Origin: JBFHIJ01 sp041596515
Lineage (GTDB): Bacteria > Bacteroidota > Ignavibacteria > Kapaibacteriales > UBA2268
Length of the DNA stretch: 64,000 bases
Reading direction: 5' to 3'
Assembly: GCA_041596515.1 (NCBI GenBank)
Contig: JBFHIJ010000014.1
Coordinates: forward strand, 1 to 64,000
Shown here: positions 26,066 to 34,597 of the stretch, one piece after another
Position numbering within the stretch: the first letter of the stretch is position 1
Layout of the letters: each line of letters begins with the position of its first letter
Position numbers and translations under genes: made by a program
Notes under the pieces: model-generated
Told to the model about the DNA's origin: nothing
Databases searched by the model: none
What the model saw: the letters and a program-made list of their open reading frames with translations, nothing else

Positions 26066-27421
26066 ATGATTGAAAAAAGAATTTTTAGATATAATAATAA
26101 TGAAATCAAGCCCGGCACTGTGATTTATAAAATGAGCAGAGACCAGAGGGTGCAGCATAATCATGCTCTTAGTTATGCCGTCGATGTGGCTTACGCAACT
26201 AAGTCAGATGTACTTGTATGTTTTAATCTGGTCAATAATTTTTTAGACGCTCCACAGAGGCACTTTGAATTTATGCTAAAAGGCTTAGAAGAAACTGCTA
26301 CCGAGCTTGAGAACTTAAATATACCTTTTGTACTGCTTTTCGGCAGTCCGGAAATTACAATCCCAAAGCTGATTGGTGATACCAATGCAGGCCTACTTAT
26401 TTCTGATTTTGATCCTCTAAAAATCAAATTGAAGTGGAATGATGAAATAAATTCAAATATAAACATTGCCTTCCATGAGGTGGATACTCATAATATTATT
26501 CCTGCAAGATTTATCAGCCCAAAGGAAGAATTTGCAGCGTATACATTAAGACCTAAAGTAAGAAAGTTAGAAGCTGATTTCATTAAGAGTATGCCACAAC
26601 TTGAACGTATAGTTTATGGAAGGGAAAATCAAATAGATAACAGAAGTCAATTTAATAAGATTGATTATTCAAAATTCGACAAGTCTGTGGGTACTGTCTC
26701 TAATATAAAAGCAGGTAGGAAAAATGCACTTGATAAATTGGACGTTTTTGTCAAGTATAGATTAGAAAAATATACTACGCTAAGAAATGAGCCGGGTGCA
26801 GACTTTCAGTCTGAGCTTTCACCATATCTGCATTTTGGTCAGCTATCATCTTTAGAGGCTGTTTTACAAGTGATTGAAGCGGAGGCCCCCCAAGAAGCGA
26901 AAGATGCATTTATTGAAGAAATATTTGTTCGTAAGGAGCTATCAGATAACTTCTGTCTTTATAATAAGAATTATGACTCGATGGAAGGTTTCAGGGATTG
27001 GGCAAAAAAAACATTAATAGAGCATATCCATGATGAAAGGGAATATCTTTACCCTATCGAGCAGTTTGAAAATGCGGATACTCACGACGTATATTGGAAT
27101 GCAGCCCAAAAGGAATTAGTAAACAGTGGAAAAATGCACGGATATATGCGTATGTATTGGGCAAAAAAAATATTAGAATGGACTGAAACGCCTGAGCAGG
27201 CGATGGGAATCGCGATATACTTAAATGACAAATACAGCTTAGACGGTCGAGACCCAAACGGATATACCGGCATAGCATGGAGTATCGGTGGAATTCATGA
27301 CAGAGCTTGGGGAGAAAGAAATGTGTTTGGGAAAATAAGATACATGAATGATAAAGGACTTAAGCGCAAGTTTGACATGGATGCCTACTTACGCAAAGTC
27401 AACTCAATAAAACTTATATGA
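26066..27421 (+). CDS. phr: Class II CPD photolyase
   Basis: 451 residues. It repairs UV-induced cyclobutane pyrimidine dimers using FADH- and blue light. Class II hallmarks are visible: MSRDQRVQHNHALSYA near the N-terminus, LISDFDPL, VDTHNIIPA, and in the FAD domain FQSELSPYLHFGQLS, FIEEIFVRKELSDNFC, MYWAKKILEWTETP and the C-terminal block LNDKYSLDGRDPNGYTGIAWSIGG-HDRAWGERNVFGKIRYMN. The length is typical. Its 3' end overlaps the convergent barrel gene by 18 bp. Confidence 0.93.
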   Translation: MIEKRIFRYNNNEIKPGTVIYKMSRDQRVQHNHALSYAVDVAYATKSDVLVCFNLVNNFLDAPQRHFEFMLKGLEETATELENLNIPFVLLFGSPEITIPKLIGDTNAGLLISDFDPLKIKLKWNDEINSNINIAFHEVDTHNIIPARFISPKEEFAAYTLRPKVRKLEADFIKSMPQLERIVYGRENQIDNRSQFNKIDYSKFDKSVGTVSNIKAGRKNALDKLDVFVKYRLEKYTTLRNEPGADFQSELSPYLHFGQLSSLEAVLQVIEAEAPQEAKDAFIEEIFVRKELSDNFCLYNKNYDSMEGFRDWAKKTLIEHIHDEREYLYPIEQFENADTHDVYWNAAQKELVNSGKMHGYMRMYWAKKILEWTETPEQAMGIAIYLNDKYSLDGRDPNGYTGIAWSIGGIHDRAWGERNVFGKIRYMNDKGLKRKFDMDAYLRKVNSIKLI

Positions 27422-28066
27422 CCAATTAATTCCAAATATGCTTACTGTTTTGTCCGACAGTAGCATATCTTCGAACATATAGCATAGTTCTAAATCAGAA
27501 TAGCGAGTCAGCTCTATTTTGGAGCCGATAGAGTATCTTACTTTATAGAATTCACCTTGATCTTCGCCAAGTGAGCTATAGAAGATGTCTGCAGAAATAA
27601 ATGGATCTAAATTTCTATCATATTTGTATGATATTTCAAATTTATTACGGTATTGCTCCGGTGAGTCTGTAAGCTCAGAGTATTTACGGTGATATCTTAA
27701 TCTGTAAGAAAACTCAAAATCACCTAATTCAAAACCTGTGCTTAAATTACCATATAATTCGTGTCTCGCATAAGAACTATAAGAACGATACCTATAAGCA
27801 GTAGTCACAGATAAGTATTTAAAGACATCATAAGAGAATGCAAAATCTGTTACGCTCTGACCAAATGAACTGATGTTATCTTCAAAACGTAACTCTTGAC
27901 CCAATGAGAACTCCAAATCATTAGTAATGATATAAGTGAGCTCCACTCCTGACCACATTTCTGTATCCGTGTTAGCTTTCTCCATTGGCTGAGCATTTGA
28001 AATACTAAAACAGCAAAGCAACACAAACAGAAGACTAATTATATCTGTTAGCTTTTTCATCTTCAA
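27404..28066 (-). CDS. DUF2490-like outer-membrane protein of the VTC module
   Basis: 220 residues with a signal peptide (cleavage near SNAQP, about residue 25). The body is made of alternating amphipathic strands (for example LTYIITNDLEFSLGQELRFEDN, VTTAYRYRSYS, FEFSYRLRYHRKY), ending in the aromatic GINWSYKFY typical of outer-membrane barrels. It resembles DUF2490 proteins. The gene overlaps the DUF4956 gene upstream by 32 bp and is the last of a three-gene minus-strand unit. Confidence 0.8.
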   Translation of the reverse strand: MKMKKLTDIISLLFVLLCCFSISNAQPMEKANTDTEMWSGVELTYIITNDLEFSLGQELRFEDNISSFGQSVTDFAFSYDVFKYLSVTTAYRYRSYSSYARHELYGNLSTGFELGDFEFSYRLRYHRKYSELTDSPEQYRNKFEISYKYDRNLDPFISADIFYSSLGEDQGEFYKVRYSIGSKIELTRYSDLELCYMFEDMLLSDKTVSIFGINWSYKFY

Positions 28067-28664
28067 AGTAAAATATCTTTATACGTGCAACATCTCGTAG
28101 AAAATCAATCTTGCCTACTTCAGCTCTATGGATTTTAAGTCCTGTTCTATCTCTTAAATCATCAAGCAAATCGTCATATCGGTCAGGCTTTATAAGCTCT
28201 ATTTTTTCGTAAAGCACTTCTCTTTTATATTCGTTTTTAACCCAAGTTTTTTCTAAAACTAATGCGAACGAAATAAGCATGATATTAGGGAATAACAGCT
28301 CTACAAAACTTATACTTCCTGTAGTGAGGGAGTTTATAATCGCAACACTAAGAGAGATAAACATATATGTCATCTCTTTTATAGGCACCGTGGTAGTTCG
28401 ATATCTCAAAATAGAAAATATCGCAAACACACCAAATGCAAAACCTATTGAAATCTTAGCACTGCTAAGCAGAAAACAAACAAAAAATACGACTAAATTG
28501 AAAATAAAAAGTGTAAATAAGTAGTCTCTGTTTTGTCTTAATTTGTAGTAAATAAGTCTGGCAATGACGTAAATCACTATCAGATTAAAAAAGAACCTGA
28601 AGGCTAACTCTCTGAAGCCTTCAGCATTAAAAAAGTCCAGTCCGATGAAGTCACTAATATTCAT
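28035..28664 (-). CDS. DUF4956 membrane protein
   Basis: 209 residues. The first about 140 residues contain four or so membrane helices (FNLIVIYVIARLIYY, LFTLFIFNLVVFFVCFLL, ISIGFAFGVFAIFSILRYRT, LLFPNIMLISFALVL). The loop SILRYRTTTVPIKEMTYMFISL is the conserved DUF4956 signature. A soluble C-terminal part follows (about 145-209). DUF4956 proteins are usually encoded beside VTC-domain polyphosphate polymerase-like genes, as here, where the start overlaps the upstream VTC gene by 11 bp. A membrane partner or channel for the VTC product is a reasonable but untested inference. Confidence 0.88.
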   Translation of the reverse strand: MNISDFIGLDFFNAEGFRELAFRFFFNLIVIYVIARLIYYKLRQNRDYLFTLFIFNLVVFFVCFLLSSAKISIGFAFGVFAIFSILRYRTTTVPIKEMTYMFISLSVAIINSLTTGSISFVELLFPNIMLISFALVLEKTWVKNEYKREVLYEKIELIKPDRYDDLLDDLRDRTGLKIHRAEVGKIDFLRDVARIKIFYFEDEKANRYN

Positions 28665-29439
28665 ATCCTAAGTCACAAATTTGGTTAATACGTAGTAGTT
28701 TTTCTTTAAATCTGTTGTATTTAATGCCCGGAGTAGTTAAAATAATACCTAGGCAGTATTTGCTTATTTTCATTGACCGTATGCCCTGCTCTTTGAGCAA
28801 CTGAGTAAAAGCCGTATGGGGCTTGAGCCTATCAACTTTTATTTCGATAATCGCAAGATCTTCTAAATATTTAGAATTTTTATAATTATCGAAGTTCAAC
28901 CCAAAATCAAGAGTAATTTTCTCCTTTGATAGAGAGTTTACTAAAGTGATGCGATTGTATGTGATGTTTAATGATTTTTGCAACATATCCGGATTAATAC
29001 CAAGACTATCCTTAATTAGTTTATCAGCACCGCCATTGATATGAGTTTCAAATCCAAACTTCTGCATTCGTGTTTTTTCTGTTTTGCTTTTGTTTGTTTT
29101 GAATTTTAGCTCAAAAAAGAATTTATCTACATCCACATAGTGTCGATATCGAACTTTATATCTGTTAAGTTTGCCATTATGATGAGTCTTATAAAGCAAT
29201 AAATCCTCAGTATCGAAGTACTGGTTTTGATATTCAAATAGTCTTTTTCCGTCAATTTCTAATATTTGATATTGGGAAGGGAGCTTAGTAAGAATATCTG
29301 CAAGCCGAGACTTTGTAATGATAAACTTGGTATCATATCTATTAAGTAGTTTCATACTTTCTAGGTCACGCAAAGTTGCAGGCTTAAACAAACTATATAG
29401 AGTCTCTTCAATTGTATTATTTTTTATCAGTTGATCCAT
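28654..29439 (-). CDS. VTC-domain polyphosphate polymerase-like protein
   Basis: 261 residues, a tunnel-fold triphosphate domain of the VTC4 type. Conserved basic and acidic positions lining the tunnel are visible: NRYDTKFII, NQYFDTEDLLLY, NRYKVRYRHY, KFFFELKFK, ITLDFGLNF, LAIIEIKVDR and SMKISKYCLG. Eukaryotic VTC4 makes polyphosphate from ATP; the bacterial proteins are assumed to make or bind polyphosphate or a similar anionic polymer. The gene is first in an overlapping unit with DUF4956 and DUF2490 genes. Confidence 0.88.
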   Translation of the reverse strand: MDQLIKNNTIEETLYSLFKPATLRDLESMKLLNRYDTKFIITKSRLADILTKLPSQYQILEIDGKRLFEYQNQYFDTEDLLLYKTHHNGKLNRYKVRYRHYVDVDKFFFELKFKTNKSKTEKTRMQKFGFETHINGGADKLIKDSLGINPDMLQKSLNITYNRITLVNSLSKEKITLDFGLNFDNYKNSKYLEDLAIIEIKVDRLKPHTAFTQLLKEQGIRSMKISKYCLGIILTTPGIKYNRFKEKLLRINQICDLGYEY

Positions 29440-29645
29440 GCTGTCTCATTAGTTTAAAGCATAATGTATCGTATATAATAGGATTTCTAATATTATAAGG
29501 TATAATATAAAGTATTGTAGTTTTCTCTCCTAAGCTTCTTTATATTAACACCCCAAACGTAAAAAGGTTTAAATATTAGTCTTAATAATATTTACAATTT
29601 ACAAAATATAAACTTTATTGAAGATTAAAACAGTTGAAGATGTAT

Positions 29646-29672
29646 AAAAACACTATTTGTTTAAATAGTGTT
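29646..29672 (-). terminator. Rho-independent terminator overlapping the crcB stop
   Basis: A perfect 10-bp inverted repeat, AACACTATTT (29649-29658) and AAATAGTGTT (29663-29672), followed on the minus strand by five U. The right arm includes the crcB stop codon, so the stem begins within the gene's end. Confidence 0.75.
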
Positions 29673-30048
29673 AAAGCTGCTTTGAGAGGAGGAAACCTAA
29701 CCAAGTAAAAAAGAGACCGGCAGAAACTGAAATTATCATGTTCATAATTGCATATAAAAACAATCCCTCACTCAATAACTTAAGATTGTCTAAGCTAAAA
29801 GAAGAGAAAGTAGTGAAGCCTCCTAAAACGCCTACGATCAGAAATAGAGCATACTTATCTTTAAATATAGGGTTTCCCTCAGCAATCCCCCATAATATCC
29901 CTATCATAAAAGACCCTATAATATTTGCCGCCATCACTCCAAAAGGAAATTTTGAAGCGGGCGCTAAGGCGTTTATGCCTAAACCAAGCAGATATCGTGA
30001 GACTGCACCCACAAACCCGCCTATCCCAACTAAAATTATATTCATCAT
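29671..30048 (-). CDS. crcB: Fluoride ion channel CrcB/Fluc
   Basis: 125 residues from the ATG at 30048; the open frame starts two codons earlier at a TTG. Four membrane helices. Hallmarks: GIGGFVGAVSRYLLG (about 8-22), NIIGSFMIGIL with the conserved Asn, and GVLGGFTTFSSFSLD containing the Phe-box and the Na+-site region. The protein works as an antiparallel dimer that exports fluoride. I looked for a fluoride riboswitch in the 80 bp upstream and found none. It stands alone, divergent from the small barrel gene. Confidence 0.93.
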   Translation of the reverse strand: MMNIILVGIGGFVGAVSRYLLGLGINALAPASKFPFGVMAANIIGSFMIGILWGIAEGNPIFKDKYALFLIVGVLGGFTTFSSFSLDNLKLLSEGLFLYAIMNMIISVSAGLFFTWLGFLLSKQL

Positions 30049-30130
30049 AGGCAATATTACGTTTTGTCAAACGGTATAAAAACTTTATTTTGGTATACAA
30101 ACATAAGCAATTTTATATAAAGGAGGAATT

Positions 30131-30697
30131 ATGCTAAAAAAGTACTTCGTACTAGCGTTGATATTTATTTTGCAAACAGGGCTTTATGCCCAAAAAGGTG
30201 ATACCTATTACGAGGAAGAATTGCCGGCACTATATGGCTTGCACGGCGAGCTTGGTTATGGCGGGGCTGGCTTAAGTGCGGGACTCGGGTTTAGGTACGA
30301 TTTTGTAAGCCTTTCTATAGGCCTATCTGGCTTTGCTAATTCTATACCAAACTACGCCAGCTATAAAGCAGATGGCATAAACTTAACAACTAATCCGCTG
30401 CCTGATGGCTTTACCGAAGAAAGCTACGAAGCAATCATTGTATCTTTCGATGCTGCATATAATTACGAATTCGAAATTGGTAATGCTTATGCAGGTATTG
30501 GTTTTTTTGCTCAAACTGACACGGTATTGGCAAAAGAAGTTAGCACAGGCGATTACTTCAGACGAGGCACTATTAATTCGTCAGGTATATGCTTTAACTT
30601 CGGATTTGATTACTATTGGTCAGAGCATCTAGGAGTTGGACTGGGATTTCACAGTAAAAAGGGAATAATGGCTCGCTTTTCCTATTATTGGTGGTAA
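30131..30697 (+). CDS. Small secreted beta-barrel-like protein
   Basis: 188 residues with a signal peptide (cleavage near LYAQK, residue 21). The rest alternates polar and hydrophobic residues with many Gly and Tyr (LHGELGYGGAGLSAGLGFRYDF, FDAAYNYEFEIGNAYAGIGFFAQ, HLGVGLGFHS), ending in FSYYWW, as in small outer-membrane barrels. I recognise no family. An AAGGAGG ribosome binding site precedes the ATG, and a strong terminator follows at 30721, so it is a single-gene unit. Confidence 0.75.
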   Translation: MLKKYFVLALIFILQTGLYAQKGDTYYEEELPALYGLHGELGYGGAGLSAGLGFRYDFVSLSIGLSGFANSIPNYASYKADGINLTTNPLPDGFTEESYEAIIVSFDAAYNYEFEIGNAYAGIGFFAQTDTVLAKEVSTGDYFRRGTINSSGICFNFGFDYYWSEHLGVGLGFHSKKGIMARFSYYWW

Positions 30698-30720
30698 TAG
30701 ATTCCATAACGTTAATATAT

Positions 30721-30755
30721 AGAGATGCCAATAAACTTTTGCATCTCTTTTTTTT
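30721..30755 (+). terminator. Rho-independent terminator of the small barrel gene
   Basis: AGAGATGC (30721-30728) pairs perfectly with GCATCTCT (30741-30748), followed by seven T. Confidence 0.9.
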
Positions 30756-31488
30756 ATCAAAAGCAACATCATAAATAGCATTTACGAATATCAATATATA
30801 CATAAGTACTTACTATTTTTGCTATCTCTACACTTTCTATGCATTATAAGTTTAGTATTCTGCGATGCTATATATTGCGAATATACTACTTTTAATTTAT
30901 TTATGGAGTTACTTTTAGCGATGCGAGATATTAAAGCAATTTCGTTTTGGTGAAAATATTTCACAATCATCTAAAATATTGTAAGACAGATAGATTCTCT
31001 ACATATTTTTTTATTTTGACAATAAAACATGCTGAAGGATATGCTAAACTATTGATATATAACAACATATAGCATATAGCAATTACATCTATCTACAGGT
31101 TCGGTTAAAGTAGATTAAAATAGATTCTAAACCATATATTAAGATTTAAATAGTGTCTTAAGAGATGTTCGCAAAGTATTGATAAACAGTAGGATATGTA
31201 AATATGGAAAAATGCAAGAAAAAAAAGTTCCTTTTTGAAGATTTTTTCCTTGCCTTTCTCGCAAAAAAATACCATTTTAGAAACCCTGATATTTAGAATG
31301 CCAAGAAGGCTTTTGATAATTCGGGATTTGGTAGTTGCAAAAAAAGTAGAACAATGTTTTATTTTAAAATTACACAAAAGTCTACCCCCAAAAATAGATT
31401 TTTGTATAAATTTAAACCCCCAATAATCGTTATATACTGAATTATGCAACATAAAAATTGTGTGTGTCTGTAAACCAAACTAAAGAAG
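30756..31488. other. Long AT-rich leader region upstream of dnaA
   Basis: About 730 bp without a credible gene. ORFs on both strands in 31105-31619 are low complexity or overlap dnaA. I looked for clusters of DnaA boxes (TTATCCACA and close variants) and found only poor matches such as the CTATCTACA near 31090. The dnaA promoter must lie here, but I see no clear origin of replication. Confidence 0.5.
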
Positions 31489-32952
31489 TTGCAAGTGAAA
31501 TCTATTGATACTTTATCACTGTTTCCAAAAACAGAGACCAGGAATGCTCGCATTAAACCCAAAAGCCAAGTAGTCCCTGATAAAGAGGCTGTTATATATT
31601 GGGAAAAATGCTTAAACATTATTCAAGATAATGTCTCTCCACATATATTTAATACTTGGTTCAAGCCGATTGAGGCTCTCAAATGGGAAAATAATACACT
31701 TACTGTATTAGCGCCAAGTACGTTTTTTTACGAATGGATTGAAACTAAATTCAATCAACTACTAAGAGTAACGATTGACAAGGTAATTGGTACTAATGCT
31801 AAACTGCAATATGACATTGTTGTTGACAATAGCTCTAATGCACCTGATAAGCTTACCATGAAGATTCCCGGCTTTCAGCAGGGCAAGCAGTCTGCCGATC
31901 TTATGAAACCGACGCAAATGATGTTTGATTCTAATTTGCATCCTAGGTATTCATTAGATAATTACATTACCGGCGATGCAAACCAGTTAGCTTCATCTGC
32001 AGCGATGGCGGTTAGCCAAAATCCGGGTGGCACTCGTTTTAACCCTCTTGTGGTATATGGCTGTACCGGACTTGGTAAAACTCACCTCGTACAAGGTATA
32101 GGAAATAAAGTTTTGCAACATAGACCTGACGCTAAGGTTCTATATACTAACTCCGAAAAGTTTACTATGGAGTTTATAAGTGCTATTCAAAATAACAGCA
32201 CGACTGAGTTTATCAATCACTACCGTAGCGTAGATGTCTTGATTGTTGATGATATCCAATTTTTCGCGGGTAAAGAAAAAACTCAGGATAACTTTTTCCA
32301 TACTTTCAACGCTCTGCACCAGGCAGGTAAGCAGCTCATTCTTACTTCAGATGTTGCTCCGAAAGAATTGAAAGACGTAGACGATCGACTTATTTCCCGC
32401 TTCCAGTGGGGCTTGACTGTTGATATTCAGTCTCCTGATTTGGAAATGAGAATGGCCATACTTCAGAAAAAGTCAGAAGACGAAGGTATGGAGCTGCCGG
32501 TAGATATTCTTGAATTTTTAGCAAGAAACATCACTAGTAGCATCAGAGAGTTAGAAGGTGTCCTCATCAGCTTGATCGCTAAAGTCACTTTGGATAAACG
32601 CCAGTTAAACATGGATGTTGCCAAAGAAGTAGTTTATGGAGTGGCTAACGTCAGACCTAAAACTCTTACTATAGATGACATAAAAGATGTTGTTTCTGCT
32701 TATTATAAAATACCTGTTGAAATTCTGGAATCCAAATCACGTAAGCACGAAATTGCTCTTGCTCGCCAGATGTCTATGTATTTGACTAAGCAGCTTACTC
32801 AGATGTCTCTGAAATCAATAGGTCAAAGCTTTGGAGGTAGAGATCACTCTACTGTGCTACACTCTTGCCAAACTATTGAAAACTACTTGGTGACTGATAA
32901 AACTGTCAAAAACTCTTACGAATTACTTTTCAGACAACTGAAAGGTGAATAG
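31489..32952 (+). CDS. dnaA: Chromosomal replication initiator DnaA
   Basis: 487 residues. Domain I (about 35-110: YWEKCLNIIQDNVSPHIFNTWFKPIEAL), a linker, the AAA+ domain with Walker A GCTGLGKT (191-198) and Walker B VLIVDDIQFF (250-259), and domain IV with the box-binding motif GGRDHSTVLHSCQTIENY near the C-terminus. There is no ATG in the right place: translation starts at TTG 31489 or GTG 31495, both inside a stretch with a weak AAAGAAG site. The P-loop has Cys-Thr where Gly-Val or similar is common, but the essential G-K-T is intact. The gene is not followed by dnaN or recF; it ends in its own terminator. Confidence 0.97.
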   Translation: MQVKSIDTLSLFPKTETRNARIKPKSQVVPDKEAVIYWEKCLNIIQDNVSPHIFNTWFKPIEALKWENNTLTVLAPSTFFYEWIETKFNQLLRVTIDKVIGTNAKLQYDIVVDNSSNAPDKLTMKIPGFQQGKQSADLMKPTQMMFDSNLHPRYSLDNYITGDANQLASSAAMAVSQNPGGTRFNPLVVYGCTGLGKTHLVQGIGNKVLQHRPDAKVLYTNSEKFTMEFISAIQNNSTTEFINHYRSVDVLIVDDIQFFAGKEKTQDNFFHTFNALHQAGKQLILTSDVAPKELKDVDDRLISRFQWGLTVDIQSPDLEMRMAILQKKSEDEGMELPVDILEFLARNITSSIRELEGVLISLIAKVTLDKRQLNMDVAKEVVYGVANVRPKTLTIDDIKDVVSAYYKIPVEILESKSRKHEIALARQMSMYLTKQLTQMSLKSIGQSFGGRDHSTVLHSCQTIENYLVTDKTVKNSYELLFRQLKGE

Positions 32953-32980
32953 AAAAAAACATCCCCTTACAAAGCATTAT

Positions 32981-33016
32981 AAAACGGGCTTATATCAACT
33001 ATAAGCCCGTTTTTTT
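32981..33016 (+). terminator. Rho-independent terminator of dnaA
   Basis: A perfect 14-bp stem, AAAACGGGCTTATA (32981-32994) and TATAAGCCCGTTTT (33000-33013), with a 5-nt loop and trailing T residues. Confidence 0.92.
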
Positions 33017-33053
33017 GCATATATCCCACAGTCCCCCCCCTTTTTACACTAAC

Positions 33054-33086
33054 AAAAAAAACTCCCTCAGCACAATGCGGAAGGAG
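33054..33086 (-). terminator. Terminator of the tandem T9SS gene cluster (repeat copy A)
   Basis: On the minus strand CTCCTTCCGCA and TGCTGAGGGAG pair at 10 of 11 positions around a TTG loop, followed by U-tract (A-run 33054-33061). The 39-bp block containing it recurs unchanged at 40372-40410. Confidence 0.8.
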
Positions 33087-33117
33087 CTTGTAAGTTTGTT
33101 TTTATATTGAAAACTCT

Positions 33118-34533
33118 CTATTCCAATATCACTTTCTTAGCTGCTACAACTTCTCCATCCTTCATTATAGACAGAATGTATACTCCTGTTGCGAAATCAT
33201 TACCCAGCTCTATAGCAGTAAATGCCTTGCCGGTAGAAAGGTAATCTTGTCTTTCAATCTGCATAGCTCTGCCGTCAAGTGAGCTGAGTTTATAAGAATA
33301 TACTCCCGACTCCTGTGCTTCAAATTCTAAATTAAGCTTACTGCCGGAAGAAATAGGATTGGGATAGACTGATATATTTTGTATAGCATTTTGTTTTTGT
33401 AAAACGGAGGTTGTGGGCTGGAGAGTTCCTAAAACATAATCTCCAATAATAATTCCTTTATTTATAGCTGGTCTTGCAATTTTTGAATTCATAGTCTTTT
33501 TATTTACTTCTTCCCATTCCCATGTATTACCATAGTCTTTAGAAATATAAGAAGCTCCGACTGTAGTCATACTAAGTAAGCCTTGTCCATAATATCTAAT
33601 TCCAATCAAGTCTCCCGTTTGCATGATTGAAGATTCAACCAATGTAGATGAGGTGCCATCCAACTTATCAAATGACACAATCTGACGATGAGTCGTCGAT
33701 ATATAAAATGTATCTATCCCACCATTATCAGGCAACTCAATTATGTTTTTTTCAAATGTGAAATTAATCAATTGAGTTAATATTTTGTCTTCACAAATTG
33801 TAAAATTACTTACTATTCCCATCTCTTTAGTCAAAACTAATTTTTTCCAAGTATTTCCGTCATCAGCACTACAAATCAAAAGACTAGTAGTTATATAACT
33901 CAAGTTTGATTTGAAAGTGGGCTGTGATTTGAGATGAATTAGTGTATATAAGGTATCGTTAAACTTAATAGGTGTTTGATAACTTATTTTGCTATAGTTA
34001 TCTATAGAATCTATTTGTATATTTATATTTTTAACAACCCAACTTTTGCCTAAATTTTCGCTTACTGCGTACCTTGGGGAACTGCTTTCTCCTAAGAAAA
34101 GAGATCCGTCATTATATGTCATTCGAAGGAACTGGAAAGTAGAGTCAGGAAATGCGGTATCACTCCATGTAGCCCCTCCATCAGAACTCCTTAGTATATT
34201 ATGATAACCGTAGGTTGCAATTATATTCTCTCTGTCCAAATACTCAATATCAGTAAATGCGTATTCTATATAATCATTTACATCTTCAGGTTTTTGTTCA
34301 TAAAAAAGAGTATCCCATGTCTGAGCATAATCTTCTGTGCTTATGATATATCGAGAATCCTGCGACGAATAAACATTAGTCTTTCCGATTACATATCTAG
34401 AAGTATCCAAGGCTGAGATATGATTCACCATGAAATTTTTCATCAATACATCTTCCTCAACATAGTTCCACTCGTAATCAGAACTATAAATAGAAGAATA
34501 AGCTAAAACCAGAATTATAAATAAATATTTCAT
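33118..34533 (-). CDS. T9SS-sorted BNR/propeller-like protein, tandem paralogue 1
   Basis: 471 residues: signal peptide (MKYLFIILVLAYSSIYSSDY), then repeating units with Asp-box-like motifs typical of sialidase/BNR or YCF48-type propellers (SSDGGATWSDTAF, SENLGKSWVVKNI, SADDGNTWKKLVL, SKDYGNTWEWEEV), and a T9SS type A sorting tail of about 80 residues (ISVYPNPISSGSKLNLEFEAQ ... VYILSIMKDGEVVAAKKVILE). It is probably exported by the type IX system. No sialidase catalytic residues were recognised, so the propeller may only bind. It is the last of four tandem minus-strand paralogues; its first 20 residues and last 85 residues are almost identical to those of the next gene, while the middle differs strongly. 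Confidence 0.85.
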   Translation of the reverse strand: MKYLFIILVLAYSSIYSSDYEWNYVEEDVLMKNFMVNHISALDTSRYVIGKTNVYSSQDSRYIISTEDYAQTWDTLFYEQKPEDVNDYIEYAFTDIEYLDRENIIATYGYHNILRSSDGGATWSDTAFPDSTFQFLRMTYNDGSLFLGESSSPRYAVSENLGKSWVVKNINIQIDSIDNYSKISYQTPIKFNDTLYTLIHLKSQPTFKSNLSYITTSLLICSADDGNTWKKLVLTKEMGIVSNFTICEDKILTQLINFTFEKNIIELPDNGGIDTFYISTTHRQIVSFDKLDGTSSTLVESSIMQTGDLIGIRYYGQGLLSMTTVGASYISKDYGNTWEWEEVNKKTMNSKIARPAINKGIIIGDYVLGTLQPTTSVLQKQNAIQNISVYPNPISSGSKLNLEFEAQESGVYSYKLSSLDGRAMQIERQDYLSTGKAFTAIELGNDFATGVYILSIMKDGEVVAAKKVILE

Positions 34534-34597
34534 TACCGAACCTTTGTTTCAGATGGTTAAAAATAAGACAAATTAATAAAATCCTTCATAATTCCCG

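Noticed and set aside
29960..30130. Fluoride riboswitch in front of crcB
   Set aside because: The conserved GGNGAUGG and CUGAUGGCYYCU blocks are absent on the minus strand upstream of the start.
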